Source: Euclidia mi
Taxonomy: Eukaryota; Arthropoda; Insecta; Lepidoptera; Erebidae
Assembly: GCA_944739405.2 (NCBI GenBank)
Contig: OX123196.2
Coordinates: 51,064,196-51,128,195 of the forward strand
Length of the DNA: 64,000 bases
Reading direction: 5' to 3'
The notes beneath the pieces were generated by a model. That model did no database searches, was not told the origin of the DNA, and saw only the letters and a program-made list of their open reading frames with translations. Below, piece after piece: positions 34,701-47,298 of this stretch. How positions within the stretch are numbered: the stretch's first letter is position 1; every line of letters starts with the position of its first letter. The position numbers were made by a program, and so were the translations under genes.

Positions 34701-36949
34701 CCTCCCGCAATTACTTATAATAAAATATTAAGGTACCTTTGTTTGGTGTAGACTACTAACTGAATGTCATAGAATATATGTTTTCACGATCGACGCTGCA
34801 CTGCCATAAAGATTTCGTAGACGCAGCTGGCTAATCGAAAATTATAAACCAACAGAAATGCCAAACAGGATATAAAGTTATAAATAATTATGAACCCGAT
34901 AAACGACAAACAATAATATAAGATGCATTAACACGTACTTGGCAGGAGTGAGTGAAAGCTTGTGACGGTGACACAAACATGGCGGTTGAACAATTAGTCT
35001 TATCTTTATTCTCCGACACTTTACCTTCTAATTATGGATTAAAAACTCAATATTCAATATGTCTGGTCACAATATACAATAACCCGACAGTAAAACTGTG
35101 GACATCCATGAGCATCGGTAACGTCTGTTTCGAATTGCGAATGTCGATGCCTTAGCTGCGCGCGAAACAAATAAAAATTATAATAGTTAACATTAATTGT
35201 CTATAGACACGAACGCCGGACACTCTGGAGTAATATAGAGCCCATTGTATGCTCGACTGTGATCGTATTGCTGTGAAATTAATTTCAATTTTATAACAAC
35301 ACTATCCTGTTATAATTAATAAGTTTAATAATTCATAAGTTATTATTATTAAGGGTTGACAAAACCACTTTTTGTAACGTATTGTTTGGAAACAATATGA
35401 ATATCAGAGTACTTGGTCATTCATGCAATAAGCACCGTCCCACTTCGCCGTCCAAAACTTGTCAAAACAGACGGTGACTCTAATTCGCCACTTTTGATAA
35501 TCATCACGGCACATCATTTAAGCACAGCACAATGACTAAGCAATACCAATGAATATAGATTTACATAATAGAAGCGCATTTCTTAAGGATTTCGTGTGCC
35601 GATTCCAAGTGGCGAGATGGCGGGTGTCGTCAGTTCGTCTCTCTTGCACTCATAGAGACAGCTGTCACAGCGCGACTGCCACGCCGCCAAGCGACAATTT
35701 GGGTCACAGAAAGTTTGTCTACAGAGCGCCCATAAGAAATGCGCCTCTATATAAATATATATGCTCTATGGCAATACTAAATTGATTAAAGACAACGTCA
35801 ATATGACGGTCAATATCAATGTCAAAAAAGTCACGATATACGACTGGGGAATGCGTTTTACACCTAAGCGATGTGCAGTCAACAAAAAAATTAATAACCG
35901 ACAATTACATGCACATTATAACAGAATGCATAGGTCAAAATTTGCATGCAACTAACTTAGCATTCGTTCTCAACTGTAGTGGAATACAGCATATATTTCC
36001 TGTTTCAATTAAGTATATTTTTATTAAAAATCATGACGTAGAGTTGTCTATGATTATTTTGAGCGAATGTAAGTACTATCGATCAATGTTTTTTCGAACG
36101 TAGCGCTGATAAGATCAACCCTGCGCTCGCCGCGCACCGCAATTAGAACTCATTGAATTATTTTTTAATTTAGTGCGACAACACACGCACTAGAATTTAA
36201 TTACCTTCCAAGTGTATATTATTGGTTTTTTACAAATTACATTTCCTACGTGTTCCTCTACTATAGTTATTTTTATTCCGTTTTTTAACGTTCACATTCA
36301 AGTGTGAATGTATGTTAATAGAATTCTTCATCGCGATAATTGTATGAATTTCCAGAAAACCACCTGTTGAAATAGCTAACAAGCAATAATCGTACCTTGA
36401 AAAACATTTAGTAACTGTTACAACAATGTTCGGTCTTATCATCTTAGGAATAGACACGACTTTGAACCACTTCCACCAAGCTTGAGGTTCTTATCAGAGC
36501 GCCGCGCCGGTCAGGCAAAAGCATGATAGAGAATTTCTTGTTGCAAATTAATAGTTTAGAATCGAGTTACTTAGAAACGAACATTACAAGTGCACCGTTT
36601 CAATCGCAGTGCTGTAATTCATGGGTACCTAATTTAAAATAGAAACATTTAATGTTGATTATGTGACTGGTTATGAAAGTCGGAAGAAATGGTGAAGTGG
36701 CAAAAGCGTATATCATCACTGACTGCTATTAGACAGTATGAAATAAATGTTACAGGCCAAAAAAGATAAAATATATGCTACAGACTGATTGATTAATTGA
36801 TATTATTTTGTGTCCAACCGCGTTAATGTTTAAACGGATTTCCTGAAGTAGTGAAGAGAACATCCGACCGATAGATATACTATTATCTCTAATGAGCAAT
36901 TCTCGCTTAGAGCTTTTATATTTCATCATCAGCCCTGTACCTATATGAA
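34701..36949. other. Mostly non-coding; GC-richer segment at 35440-35760
   Basis: The subregion 35440-35760 (tggcgagatggcgggtgtcg; cagctgtcacagcgcgactg) is GC-rich and holds an Inr-like TCAGTT at 35630, but no DPE at the required spacing. Elsewhere nothing is recognised. Open frames at 35549-36103 overlap each other and look random. Confidence 0.4.
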
Positions 36950-37195
36950 CAAACTGTCCCACAGCTGGGCACGGGCCTCTTTTCAAAATGAAAAATAAGG
37001 CTATAATCCACCTCTCGTTCCAGGGGCAGTTTTGCAGACTTTATATGTCTTTCGATAACACTGTGGATGACCCACGATGTTTTCCTTCATCGTTAAGCGA
37101 GCAAAGATTAACGAAATGAAAGGCTAGTGGTTAGTGCCGTGGGTTTGAAACCAAGACCCTCTGTGTAGCTTTCTCTTAGTCTCTCAGCAGGCCAT
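36950..37195 (-). mobile_element. SINE with RTE-type tail, degenerate
   Basis: On the minus strand a tRNA-like head (gttagtgatggcctgctgag; box B-like ttggtttcaaacccac) is followed by cgatgaaggaaaacatcgtg and further sequence matching the 3' UTR seen at 41815, ending cccgtgcccagctgtggga. It is diverged. Confidence 0.55.
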
Positions 37196-39512
37196 CACTA
37201 ACTTATACCCATTTTCTCACATTAAATGTCTTAAGGATCCACTTTCGAACTTAACATCTGTATGAATATCGAATTATTTATTCGGTTGTAGACATTCAAC
37301 AGGGGTGCCGATCTACGAATTCGCGTTCGCGAATTTGTAAGTTCAAAATATCGTTGATGTTATCGAATGATAATCTGATCTGAAGCAGACTTCTTAAACT
37401 ACATTTTGGCCAAATTACGAAGAAAATTATTTCAGGCTCATGTAACGATTCTGTCCCATGCTCAAAAGATGAGTTTACAAACTGCCCGGCTGCATCCTAC
37501 ATAGATTGCCAAACATCGATAAACATAATGGGTTACCTCAAATTGTTTACTGCCGCCACAAGGCATTTTATCCATTACATCAATACATAACATATAATAA
37601 AATTAATTAAGATCTTATTATCATTTAATTAATTACAGGACATGTACATTTAGTTTGCGAAAGTCGGCAAAAATAAATGTAAAATGAATCGGTAGCCCGT
37701 TTGTACTCAGTAATTAATGTATGATAAGATCTTATCGCCGAAATATCGTGATTGAAGTCTATTTAGATTTCAAATGAGATAAAACTCATGTAGTTGCATA
37801 AAGCTACATTGACAGATAACGCATTGAGCCGCACACACTAACATTTATACGTGTTGACTAAACCGTTGAAATACTATGAATAAATTTACTGTACATTTAT
37901 TCCTATTTCAATATTGTACGGGTCACAGATGCTTGATGCTCTTGATCTGACAGGATACCATCGGCTCTGTAAATAAACTGTGGCACTGTTGGGTGCATGC
38001 CTTTTCTCACTATGAGATGTTTCGACCAGCAGTGTTAAATAATTTACATTTTTCAAAATTTACAGATCTGTGACCATAATTATGCACAATATTATTTTGA
38101 GTGTGTTAATCCAGATTTATTTATTGATATATGAATACATCTATGGTTTATTGAATGTTGGTAGATTAGATATTTCAGATTAGACCTAAACCTAAGAGCA
38201 TATGGAATGTTGTCGGCCTTAACACTAAACTAGAACTAAATTTAGTTCGAAGTTTAATTCTAGGCTTAGTTATGTCAAAATTATTTAACTAATGTTCATA
38301 ATTGAAAACATCTGTCTGTAAAATTCATTTGCATAGTTGAATGAAAACAAACAATGGCCTTCTTTAAAAGTCTAACATTTTTGTGTTACACTGAGTCTTT
38401 GTTGATATTATCGGTTTCATCTCCACAAAACGTTGATCTATCATAAGTTGTTCTTCAAAATCTGAGTACTTGTTTGTACATGTTTCTTATTTCTAAAGTT
38501 CTTTCGACACATACACTTTTCAGCATACTATAAAACAATAATAGATTCTACCACAACGAACAAACAAACAGACTTATTTTAACACTAATATACATATCAG
38601 CTGTTATCTTTTACAATAATGGCGCCAGCATTTACATTGTAGCTTATAAGATAACACAATAAAACAATGGGCGCCGAAAGGTGTTTGATATCAAATAAGG
38701 TGTCGCCTACATATTACTGAGTTCGACCTCTAGCCTAGAACTACACCTATGCTTCCTGTTGCGCATGTATCCTATTTATAAAGGTCGTTTTCGCATTATA
38801 ATTAGAAGATACAAAATAATTGAAGTTAGTAAGCTTAATCGATTTGAAACTTTCGCGACTTGTATATGTTACTGTAAAAGCCCGAAGTACGGTAAATCTT
38901 TAAGATTTTCCAGTAAATCCTAAGATTTACCAGCATGATTTGGTAAATGTCCGAATTTTTATATATAATCTCTCAGCAGAGGCTCCCACGAGTATTTGCA
39001 GTAACTCATTAATTAAATTTAATACTTTTCAAATTACACTTTTGATTATTATTCATCACGGATCCTGTTAAGAAACTGAAAGAACAATGGCAGAATTTAG
39101 TCTGGGTTTGTTGTGGCAACCTTAAACTTCATATGAACAAAACAAATTGTTCGTTTTTTTCAACGATTTTTAATATTTTCACTTTGTCTCGTTAAAGCTG
39201 GAGTATTTTATGATGATAAAAAGCATTCCAATCCAATTGATTACGAATACTTTATTATTTGATTATTGCCATAGACAATGGTGTGGCAGGAATAGACGTG
39301 AGTGCTTTATCCGTATCGATTATTAAATAAGTAATCGATACGATCGACCTTTATATAGTTGGTTTGGGTTAAAATGCAGTTATTTAATATTTAATCAACA
39401 TTATATCAATAAGCTAATATTTTTGAAGCAAAACAATGTTTAAATCAAATAAAAACGTCACACTATCGTTTTAATGTTGTATCGATTTCACATAAAATCG
39501 ATTTAAAATGTG
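37196..39512. other. Non-coding, AT-rich
   Basis: Only small palindromes are visible: 37730-37743 (gataagatcttatc), 38233-38248 (gaactaaatttagttc), an 18-bp near-palindrome at 37318-37335, and 39312-39342 (11-bp arms). Confidence 0.5.
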
Positions 39513-39961
39513 CATAGAGATATAAATGATAGAGTGGCAGAATAGTACCTAACCCTATACGGATTATTTGACTGTGCCTATACTGTGTCGTGTCCGCCGG
39601 TGGGAGAGAGAACGCAACAGTTAAAGGCCCCCTGCATCTCTCTCTAACAGTACATGCACAACATCAATATTGCGCAATGGCGTGCTACCTGTAACTATTA
39701 TTTATATCAGTTTATTAGTAATCAATAGTTTAAAAGTTGTTTTATTGATACACGAAGATAGTTTGAAGTGACAAAAAAGTTAAATTTTTTTAAACTATTG
39801 ATTACTGATAAACTGATATAAATAATAGTTACAATGTAATGTTGATGTTGTGCATGTACTGTTAGAGAGAGATGCACGGGGCCTTTAACTGTTGCGTTCT
39901 CTCTCCCACCGGCGGACACGAATTGGCCCCACTCTGCCACTCTATTCTTATATCTCTATGG
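39513..39961. mobile_element. Large foldback element (inverted repeat about 450 bp)
   Basis: The outer arms 39513-39540 and 39932-39961 pair (catagagatataa..atagagtggcag). The inner arms 39589-39733 and 39790-39920 pair over about 130 bp with few mismatches and one 18-nt insertion (about 39670-39688). An unpaired 48-nt block (39541-39588) opposes 11 nt on the other side. The central loop is 39734-39789. There is no clear target-site duplication and no coding capacity; it is a foldback or MITE-type element. The 72-codon minus frame is spurious. Confidence 0.9.
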
Positions 39962-40268
39962 TTAGATGCTACAAAATACTTCCGCGTTTTGATGTCAATC
40001 TGACATATGTCATTTGATAATTCAAACGTACCTACCTACATTGTTTAACTTTCATACTATAACTTTCCTTTTACCTACATTGTTCATTCTTAACTAAAAA
40101 TTCAAACACCGATATCTTCTTTTTCCACCTTTCCTGAGTGAAAATAGAATCATTTATAGACTCTGTTACTTACGCCAAATTTTTTGATATATTTTTTATT
40201 ACTGTACGCTTCAATTTAATTTCAGACATTTTGATGTATGGAGATCTGCCATTGTCATTTCGGATAAT

Positions 40269-40337
40269 AGTACTAAGGGTTATTTAAGATATTTCTGTGT
40301 ATGTGAGTACTAAGGGTTATTTAAGATATTTCTGTGT
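40269..40337. repeat. 37-bp tandem duplication
   Basis: agtactaagggttatttaag and the following atatttctgtgta occur at 40269 and again at 40306, with no mismatch over about 32 bp. Confidence 0.95.
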
Positions 40338-41814
40338 AAGTATGTGTATAAAATAAACCGCGATAAAAACTGTAAACAAATAAAATTTAAATAATTATTG
40401 CTTGTCACTCGCCTCGCAGAGCACTTTTAAGCCGTCGTCGGCGCTGGCTGACAAGAAAGATCTTTGTCAGTCAAGCCTAAGGTTGTAATCTTTTGTGGAA
40501 ACCCACAATTTTATTTGCATGCGCCTATTTAAATCACGATGGGTCCGTACGATGATTTCAATGTTACAAGTGGTCCTTGACAATAGCCCTAGACCTAGCA
40601 CAGAGTTTCTGACCCTTTGGTTAGAAACTGTGTCACGGTGCTGCCCATCTAACATCTTAGCTTGTCTCATTGAATAGCAATGAACTCCACAGGCGCCTTC
40701 TAACAGACTGTTATCTTGTAATAGGAAAAGTACGGACAAAAGGTAATTTACTCTATTAGCGGTTTAGGTCAATGTGACAGTTTGATAGAAATCTTATCAT
40801 AATATCTTATCTTCATATTTAAAATGTTTCAGCGTGAAATGTACCCGTAAATATGTCAGGGCCAAAATTTCTTTTGTCTATTTTCGTTTTAAAACGCGTA
40901 TTTTTTATAGTATTTTTCCGTTATATAATAAAATAAACATGAAAACTACAACGTATATTAAATTTAACGTGTCAACTTGACCCCTGCAGTGGAGGGTTAA
41001 GTCAGCCATTTTGAATCGTGCGTACACGAGCTATCTCTTCCTCGATCTATAATTGCTTCGAGAAACTCTCACTTTTCCCGCGTTTTTGCTCACCCTACAC
41101 GTAATTCAATACAAATTACTGACGGTTATCAGCCATTTTCAATATTCGATCCATACATGGATTTTGAGATTCGAGATTCCTGTTAGACATATTTTGTATG
41201 GAGCTTATGTCAAAAACAAATCTAAAATCTACACATCTATCTATAGTTCGAATATTGAATTCCTTAGTATATCAAAACGGTTTTATTATAAAATTATATT
41301 TAATCATTTGAACAATTATTGCAAGTGTATTTTTAAAGGAATGAGCCAGAATATTAAACGGATATATAGACATTTGTGACATTTTTTTATTGTTTAAAAA
41401 GGTAATAACATTCATCATTTTTAGCATATAAACGTACTGAAAACGCCGGAAACCTTTAAATACAAATAATAATTAACATGCTTTAAAATATTGTAAGTGT
41501 TCAATTTATAAATAGTCAACAGAACTTTTTCTATAGGTACCTACTACATTTATGCAACATAATATGGTGTTGTCTGTACTAAAACTAATGTAATAATGTT
41601 AATTAGTATAGTTAGGTTGGTAATACAGTTTGTTACAAAAAGCATATTATAAATCAGATACGGTCGACTCGGTAGATGAAGTGCTACCTACCTATAATTG
41701 TTCGCCGTACTGTAAGTACGAGGTTATGTGTCAAGTGTTGCCAGTTCAAAGCTAAAAAGACGTACCTACGGGTTCTATCGTTCTATCGTAATGTTGTTCA
41801 TCGTCTTCGACCAT
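40338..41814. other. Non-coding, nothing recognised
   Basis: The longest frame is 41053-41379 (108 codons, AT-rich, Ile/Tyr/Asn/Lys-rich), with no domain I recognise. I do not call it a gene. Confidence 0.5.
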
Positions 41815-42005
41815 GAGACCTAAACTGGCCTGCTGTAGAGCAAGAGCCTCTTCTCATTATGAGAAAGGCTAGCATGGTGTACTACTAATTGCACCATGCT
41901 AGCCAAGTGCGGGTTGGACGACTTCACATGTCTTTCGAGAACATTATGGAGAACTCTCAGACATGCAGGTTTCCTCGTGATGTTTTTCTTCACCGTGGAC
42001 AAGCA
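41815..42005 (-). mobile_element. RTE-type LINE/SINE 3' UTR, with an internal hairpin
   Basis: On the minus strand: gaagaaaaacatcacgagga, aacctgcatgtctgagagtt, ctccataatgttctcgaaag, then acttggctagcatggtg. This matches the tail of the element at 59228-59560. The normal segment after ggcgtggtg is replaced by an inverted copy of the preceding bases (hairpin 41867-41904). Confidence 0.75.
41867..41904. repeat. Perfect hairpin, 13-bp arms, 12-nt loop, inside a known repeat
   Basis: ggctagcatggtg (41867-41879) is the exact reverse complement of 41892-41904. In the related copy at 59500-59560 the sequence at this place is not self-complementary. Confidence 0.93.
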
Positions 42006-42233
42006 TGTTGTTACTGCAACAATATTTTTCTTATTTCTGTAGGTTTTTTAAGTGAAGCTGCAGAAGCCGGCATATTTCTATCGGCTGGAAAACCGTTGAG
42101 GTTGTGGTTTAATTTATAGATTATTTTCTGTAATTTATATTTTACTATTAACTTTACGTTAAAGAGCCTTCAAGTAAAGTTATCGCTACTAATATTATAT
42201 GAATTCCCTAAAAATACATACATACACATACAT

Positions 42234-42484
42234 AACGTCACGCCTTTTATCCCTGAAGGGGTAGGCAGAGGTGTATTTCTACACCCACTTTTCGCCAGAT
42301 ATACTTTAGTCCCACGTAATAAGGGGCGAGCCCATTGCCGTACCGGGCACACTTCCAGACTCCGTGCTGCTACTGAGAATTTCGTGACAGAAAAACCCAA
42401 TAACACTGCCCGACCCAGGAATCGAACCCGGGACCTCCCGATCCCACGCGCACATTTATGTTGCGAGACCAACGAGGCAGTCGT
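42234..42484 (-). mobile_element. tRNA-derived SINE (type A')
   Basis: The head gactgcctcgttggtctcgc is the same as at 23705. Box B is intact (gggttcgattcc, about 42418-42430), and body and tail are as in type A. A 148-codon minus frame over this region is only the SINE read through. Confidence 0.9.
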
Positions 42485-42486
42485 AT

Positions 42487-42635
42487 AGGGTTTGATGTCG
42501 AGTTTTCCGTCTCTACGTAAAGATGGTATTTGCATCGTGTTATCCCTTAGTCGCCTCTTACGACACCCACGGGAAGATAGGGGGTGGTGACACTTGTATT
42601 CTATGCCGTCAACCACACGGCTTTCCTAAAAATCT
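42487..42635 (-). mobile_element. LINE 3' UTR fragment
   Basis: On the plus strand ttatcccttagtcgcctctt, acgacacccacgggaagata and ccgtcaaccacacggctttc. These are the reverse of the gtgtcgtaagaggcgact motif seen in RTE-type 3' ends at 55363 and 63053. It abuts the SINE before it. Confidence 0.65.
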
Positions 42636-43875
42636 CTTTAAAATTATGCTAGAACAAGGCATTATACAATATACCTATACCTACTTACTTCACGCTTCAC
42701 GATCCAGCGCACTATTTAAAATAAAATAATCAAGAGCGACGTGGCAGATTTTAAAACACAAAATAACTAATTTTAAATTTCTCTGTTCAAAATTGATTGC
42801 AAAATTGTCGGCAATATAACCGTTTTTTCCTTATTCAGTTAACCTGCTTAATTGGCACATGTTGGACAATTCTAAAATACGTAGAAATTCGATAGCCCAA
42901 CATGTTTTTAAATAAAATTTCCTCCGCACTCTTACCTAATCTACAAATATTTTCATTTTACTAGAAGCCATGTTTTATCACGTTCCAAAAGTTCCGAAAT
43001 CCAAATCTATATAAATGTGCATATATTTGAGGTCCCTGAGTGGCGTTTTTCTTGCGATACAGAAATTACACCAGTTTTCACGTTAACAGCTAGTTTACAA
43101 TATTTATGTGGCACTATGGATTAATTACCTAATACCTATCCATCGTTACTTAAAATAAAAACATTCATTTATAATCTTCATAACACATTTCAATTACAGA
43201 CTATGCACAAAAACATAAAATTACAACTGGCTGGCAAAAAATAGACGCAATAAAAACTCATCAAAGCAAAAAGGTATAAAAAGATCACGATATTTGATTA
43301 GCCCTAATTACATTTCTGGTTGTAATTAACTTGCACGTATTCCCTTTGTTTTATTACAAATAAATACCAAATTAGTGTATAAATCCTATGATTAAAAAAC
43401 AATCAAATATAAGCTCTAAACAAGCAGATATAAGGAATATAAGTTTATCAGTGAGATGCAATATGTTTTTGCAAACGGTAGATGTCTTATACCGAGATAA
43501 GCTCGCATATTATTAAGGCATAATTTACGATGTAAATTATGGCTATTTGTTAATTTTATATTCAGTAATGTTATGAGATGTCGACGGATCATTTATAGAT
43601 AACATATTGTGACGGCTGATGAAATAAATTGATAAAGCCTTACTAATAATATAAGTGCTAGAATGTCTGTTTGTTATTTTAGAAAAAAGAGATTTGTCTC
43701 CGAACAAAGTTTTGATTTGAATTTGGAATAGTTTGAACATTTTTTTAAGATTTACATTAAAGCTTGAACTAAACTTTAAGTCACTTTTTTCCTTAATTAA
43801 AGAATACTTCGCATTAAATCATAGATTGCGAGTAAACAACGGATACAAATAACGCACAAACACGAAACAACTATT

Positions 43876-43961
43876 TCCAGGACACACGAAGTTGTCCTGT
43901 AGGATATTGAACCCACTAAGTGCGAGACGATCGCTTAAAGCACTACGCCATACGTGCATTC
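43876..43961 (-). mobile_element. tRNA-like SINE head, isolated
   Basis: The minus strand reads gcacgtatggcgtagtgctt (box A-like), then tctcgcacttagtgggttca and atatcc (box B-like with one mismatch). No body was recognised, and it does not fold as a full functional tRNA. Confidence 0.5.
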
Positions 43962-44019
43962 TAGAGTGATTTTATGAGTGCTAATAACTGCACTGCTCTT
44001 CTCTTCCAGATAAAGCGGT

Positions 44020-44220
44020 GTCAGATCATTTGACAAAAAATAACAAAAAAAAATCATTTGAAAAATAACATTTGACAAAATTATACTTGTTAAATTAATT
44101 ATTTTACAAACTATTGTTTAATAAACTACTCATTCGACAATATATTTACTAAAAAAAAGTATTATGCTAAAACATTAATTTAGAAATTTATTATTTTTTA
44201 AACATGTTAGTTGGCAAAAC
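44020..44220. repeat. Degenerate TCATTTGAC / CAAATGAT motif repeat, left part
   Basis: atcatttgacaaaaaataac, atcatttgaaaaataac and catttgacaaaattat follow one another, then looser copies. It continues after two insertions at 45105-45395, where the complementary form tcaaatgat dominates. Confidence 0.6.
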
Positions 44221-44422
44221 ACTTTCACAATCGTTACAGGGCGTCAGTACCTTCTGAAATAAACTGACACTAGTCTAAACCATGGAATATCGCTATCCCT
44301 TCGGGTTGCGGAGGTCAGACAGGCACTCGCTCCGTGGAAAAGCTAATATTCAGTCAAATCCGGTTAGACTAGTAAGCGGACCCCAGATTGAAACTGGGAT
44401 AACGCTAAGAGGATGATGATGG
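44221..44422 (+). mobile_element. SINE type C, 5'-truncated, with target-site duplication
   Basis: It begins inside the body (cgttacagggcgtcagtacc) and keeps the end gataacgctaagaggatgat. Exact 11-bp direct repeats flank it, 44210-44220 and 44423-44433 (gttggcaaaac). The duplication shows it inserted into the motif repeat above. Confidence 0.9.
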
Positions 44423-44797
44423 GTTGGCAAAACAACGTAAAGCATAAATAACATTAGACAAACTGCATTGCTTGGTAAATTTACTAACCAAAATCTACGT
44501 TAATACAACAATGTTTGTGTAGAGTCAACTGAAACAATGGCTGGTTAGGTTTGGTTAGAACTGCGACCACAACGCACGAGCCGAGCGAGCGGAGCGAGCG
44601 TGCCGCGGCAGCGACACGCTCGCGCGGCCTTAATTCAGGCAGTGTGTATTTTTTTTCAAAGACTTAAGTTTCTATGAAATTAGCATTAATACAAAATTAT
44701 TACTTGCCTATAAATAGTCTGTCCAAGATGAAAATTGCAACCATGCAATTTAATACTTTTAAAATTTCGCGTAAGTATTTGTCAGAATCAATCAATC

Positions 44798-45056
44798 AAT
44801 AATCCTCAAGTATTTCGGACACGTATGCCGAAATGAGAACTCCATGGAGCGTCTGGTCATCCAAGGCTTAGTGGAAGGCAAGCGCTCTCGCGGGCGATCA
44901 CCTACGCGCTGGACTGATCTAATTAAATCTGTCACTCAGAGTTCCGTTGTAGAATGCTCACGCAATGCAAAGAACCGTAACAGATGGAGAAACATCGTAA
45001 AGGCTTCAGAAGCCAAGGAGAAGGCTGATGACGACCCAAAACCCGCATGACAACTC
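44798..45056 (+). mobile_element. Non-LTR retrotransposon ORF C-terminus
   Basis: The frame reads LKYFGHVCRNENSMERLVIQ, GLVEGKRSRGRSPTRWTDLI, KSVTQSSVVECSRNAKNRNR and WRNIVKASEAKEKA, with a stop at 45048-45050. LKYFGHV...GKR.RGR...RW.D is the classic C-terminal region of insect LINE polyproteins. It is 5'-truncated, and the frame is otherwise intact. Confidence 0.8.
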
Positions 45057-45104
45057 ACTCATGACATTCATCACGGAGCCACGACCACTCTGTCAAGAGT
45101 GTAC

Positions 45105-45395
45105 GACTGCAGAGAGATTTGTCAGAAATTAGTTATTTTTAAAAACTAAAAATTTATCTTATAACTTTTTGTACAATCATCAATTTGGCAAACGAATTAT
45201 TTAGTCAAATGATTATTTTTTAAATAATAATTTAACAGTTTAATTATTTTCTAAGTAAAACATTTGCGAAACCTGTATTATGTCAAATGATTGTTTTTAA
45301 AGTAATATGTTTGCGAAATGAAAGTTTGTCAAATGATGAGTTTTTCAAACGTTATTTGTAAAATGATCTTTTGTCTTACGTTTTTTGTTAAACAA
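45105..45395. repeat. Degenerate CAAATGAT motif repeat, right part
   Basis: tcaaatgat occurs at about 45215, 45283 and 45328, among related cagtttaattatt, gtttgcgaaa and gtttgtc strings. It is probably one older repeat split by the SINE and LINE insertions. Confidence 0.55.
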
Positions 45396-46302
45396 GTAAA
45401 CCGTAACACATAACAGTACAATTGTAAACCAGATAAAGCATTTACACCTAAACCATTTGATTTGAATCATGTCCAATGACAGACAGCCACAATAATGTTA
45501 TTATCATGACCACAAACTCAAATTCTTCGTCTTGTGGTTAAAATTAAATCATAAATAAAATAATCACTTTTTTTTTCTTTGTATCAACTCAATGCCTAAC
45601 TTTTCTAATAAAACAATGTTAAAGTAATAACCATAATAGAAATTACCACATATATATGTTACACATGTCAATCTCGGTTAACCTACAACATTGTAGAGCA
45701 GTCATTAACACAATTAAATTATAGGAAAAATGTACACAAAATGTACAATCACTACGAATAACAGTAATTACGTAAAAACCCATAGGAAAATGTTCGTGAA
45801 CGTCACTATCACGACTAAAGCGGGCGCAATTAAACAATTATAAATAATGGCAACCCACGCTCATCCTACAAAGGAACGCGAATAATTTGCTCTCGAAAAC
45901 TCGTACCTACTATAATTACTCTGATATAATTGTCTTGGTTGAACAGTTTTTGGTCTCGAATATCGGTAGGTACTACTGAGTATTGAGGCATTCGAAAAAC
46001 GCTGTGCTTTCAATCGAGAGATTCGAGAGTTGACGCTGTCTCCCTCTTGCAAGGGTATGGGAAAATGTCTTACTTTCCTTTTGTTATTCTTAAATGGAAC
46101 ACACTCACTACAGATATTCTTGAACATATTAGTTTTTAGTCTTTTATAGAGCCTAGACTACATAATACTGAACTAAGACTACTTGTAGAGCAAAAGGTTT
46201 CTCTAGTTAGTTTGCTGAAGATTTGATTGACGTATCGCTAGCCCTAACAAAAAATCAAATGTTGGTTTGAGTTTTAAATAGGTATAAGTTTCCAATAGGT
46301 TT
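45396..46302. other. Non-coding, nothing recognised
   Basis: No feature seen; the frames here are short and overlapping. Confidence 0.5.
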
Positions 46303-46604
46303 TTTTTTAGTATAAGGCGACAAACAAGCAGACGGATCGTCTGATGGTAAGCAATTACCGCCGCCCATGGACACAAGCAACACCACAGGAGTAACAAGTG
46401 CGTTGCCGCCCCTTGGGTTTGGGAAAAGGGATAGGATAAGGATTGGGATAAGGGAGAAGGAATAGGGCCTCCGGCACTCTCACTCACCTAACGAAACGCA
46501 ACAGTTTAGGTACTGTTACTTTACGTCGATTTTCTGTGAGAGGGTAGTACTTCCCCGGACGAGCCGGCCCATTCATGCCGAAATCAGCAAGGCTCTACTA
46601 CGTA
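46303..46604 (-). mobile_element. Poly-A-tailed lepidopteran SINE (type E)
   Basis: On the minus strand it runs from ttcggcatgaatgggccggc, through ggtgagtgagagtgccggag, a purine/pyrimidine-biased cttatcc run and cggcaacgcacttgttactc, to gtccatgggcggcggtaatt, then cagacgatccgtctgcttgt and a T-rich/A-rich end. This is a very common lepidopteran interspersed repeat; I cannot give its database name with certainty. Confidence 0.75.
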
Positions 46605-47298
46605 CAAAAAGTTCCTGAGAGTCAAGTGCACAAGCCATATCAAATCAGCATAAAAAACTCTAATGAAAATAAAAACGGTTGGAAAGCCGAGAAAAGGTCC
46701 TCATTGTGTCATCAAGAATTTGTCAAATATTTTTTTCATTATCAAATTTCGAACGAATTTACTGTCGTCGCATCAAATAGTAATCTCAATCTCAATAGTC
46801 AATAATAGTGAGTAGTAATTATTGAAAAATACTACACACAATGTAATGCACTATGTCATACTATTAAAGTAATCCAAGGCCCATCGGTATTACTCGAACA
46901 AATTAAAATTGCTGCGGCTACAGCTCTACAAATAAAGTGTACAAACAAGATCGATTCAACGATAGTACTCAATTGAATCGAATACTAGGAACGTAATCAA
47001 ATAATAATTGTAGCTCTATTAAGTCACAAATTAGCCTACATGCGACGTACTGGGTGCATTATAAACTTAATTGCATACGGCTAAAATAGTAGTACTAATA
47101 TAGAAATGTTTCTAGGATAAACAATCTAAATGACATACCTACGTATTATTTTTATTGAAGGGAAGGCTGATTGATATTCCATGGCTTGGCTGCTACGTTT
47201 ATTTGGCATTGTATATTGTTTTGCAGCGACAGCGTGCTAATGGAGACACTAACAGGGTGCTACGCAGAGGATCTCAATCCCAGGATCAATCCCACGAT
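46605..47298. other. Non-coding, nothing recognised
   Basis: No feature seen. Confidence 0.5.

Noticed and set aside
35600..35760. Core promoter at TCAGTT 35630
   Set aside because: An AGACA string lies at about +25, not at the +28 position needed for a DPE, and no donor or transcript signal follows.
41053..41379. 108-codon plus-strand open frame
   Set aside because: AT-driven composition (Ile, Tyr, Asn, Lys), no recognisable domain, and no splice or promoter context.
42170..42616. 148-codon minus-strand open frame
   Set aside because: It is a read-through of a SINE (42234-42484) and a LINE 3' UTR fragment; no protein family is encoded.
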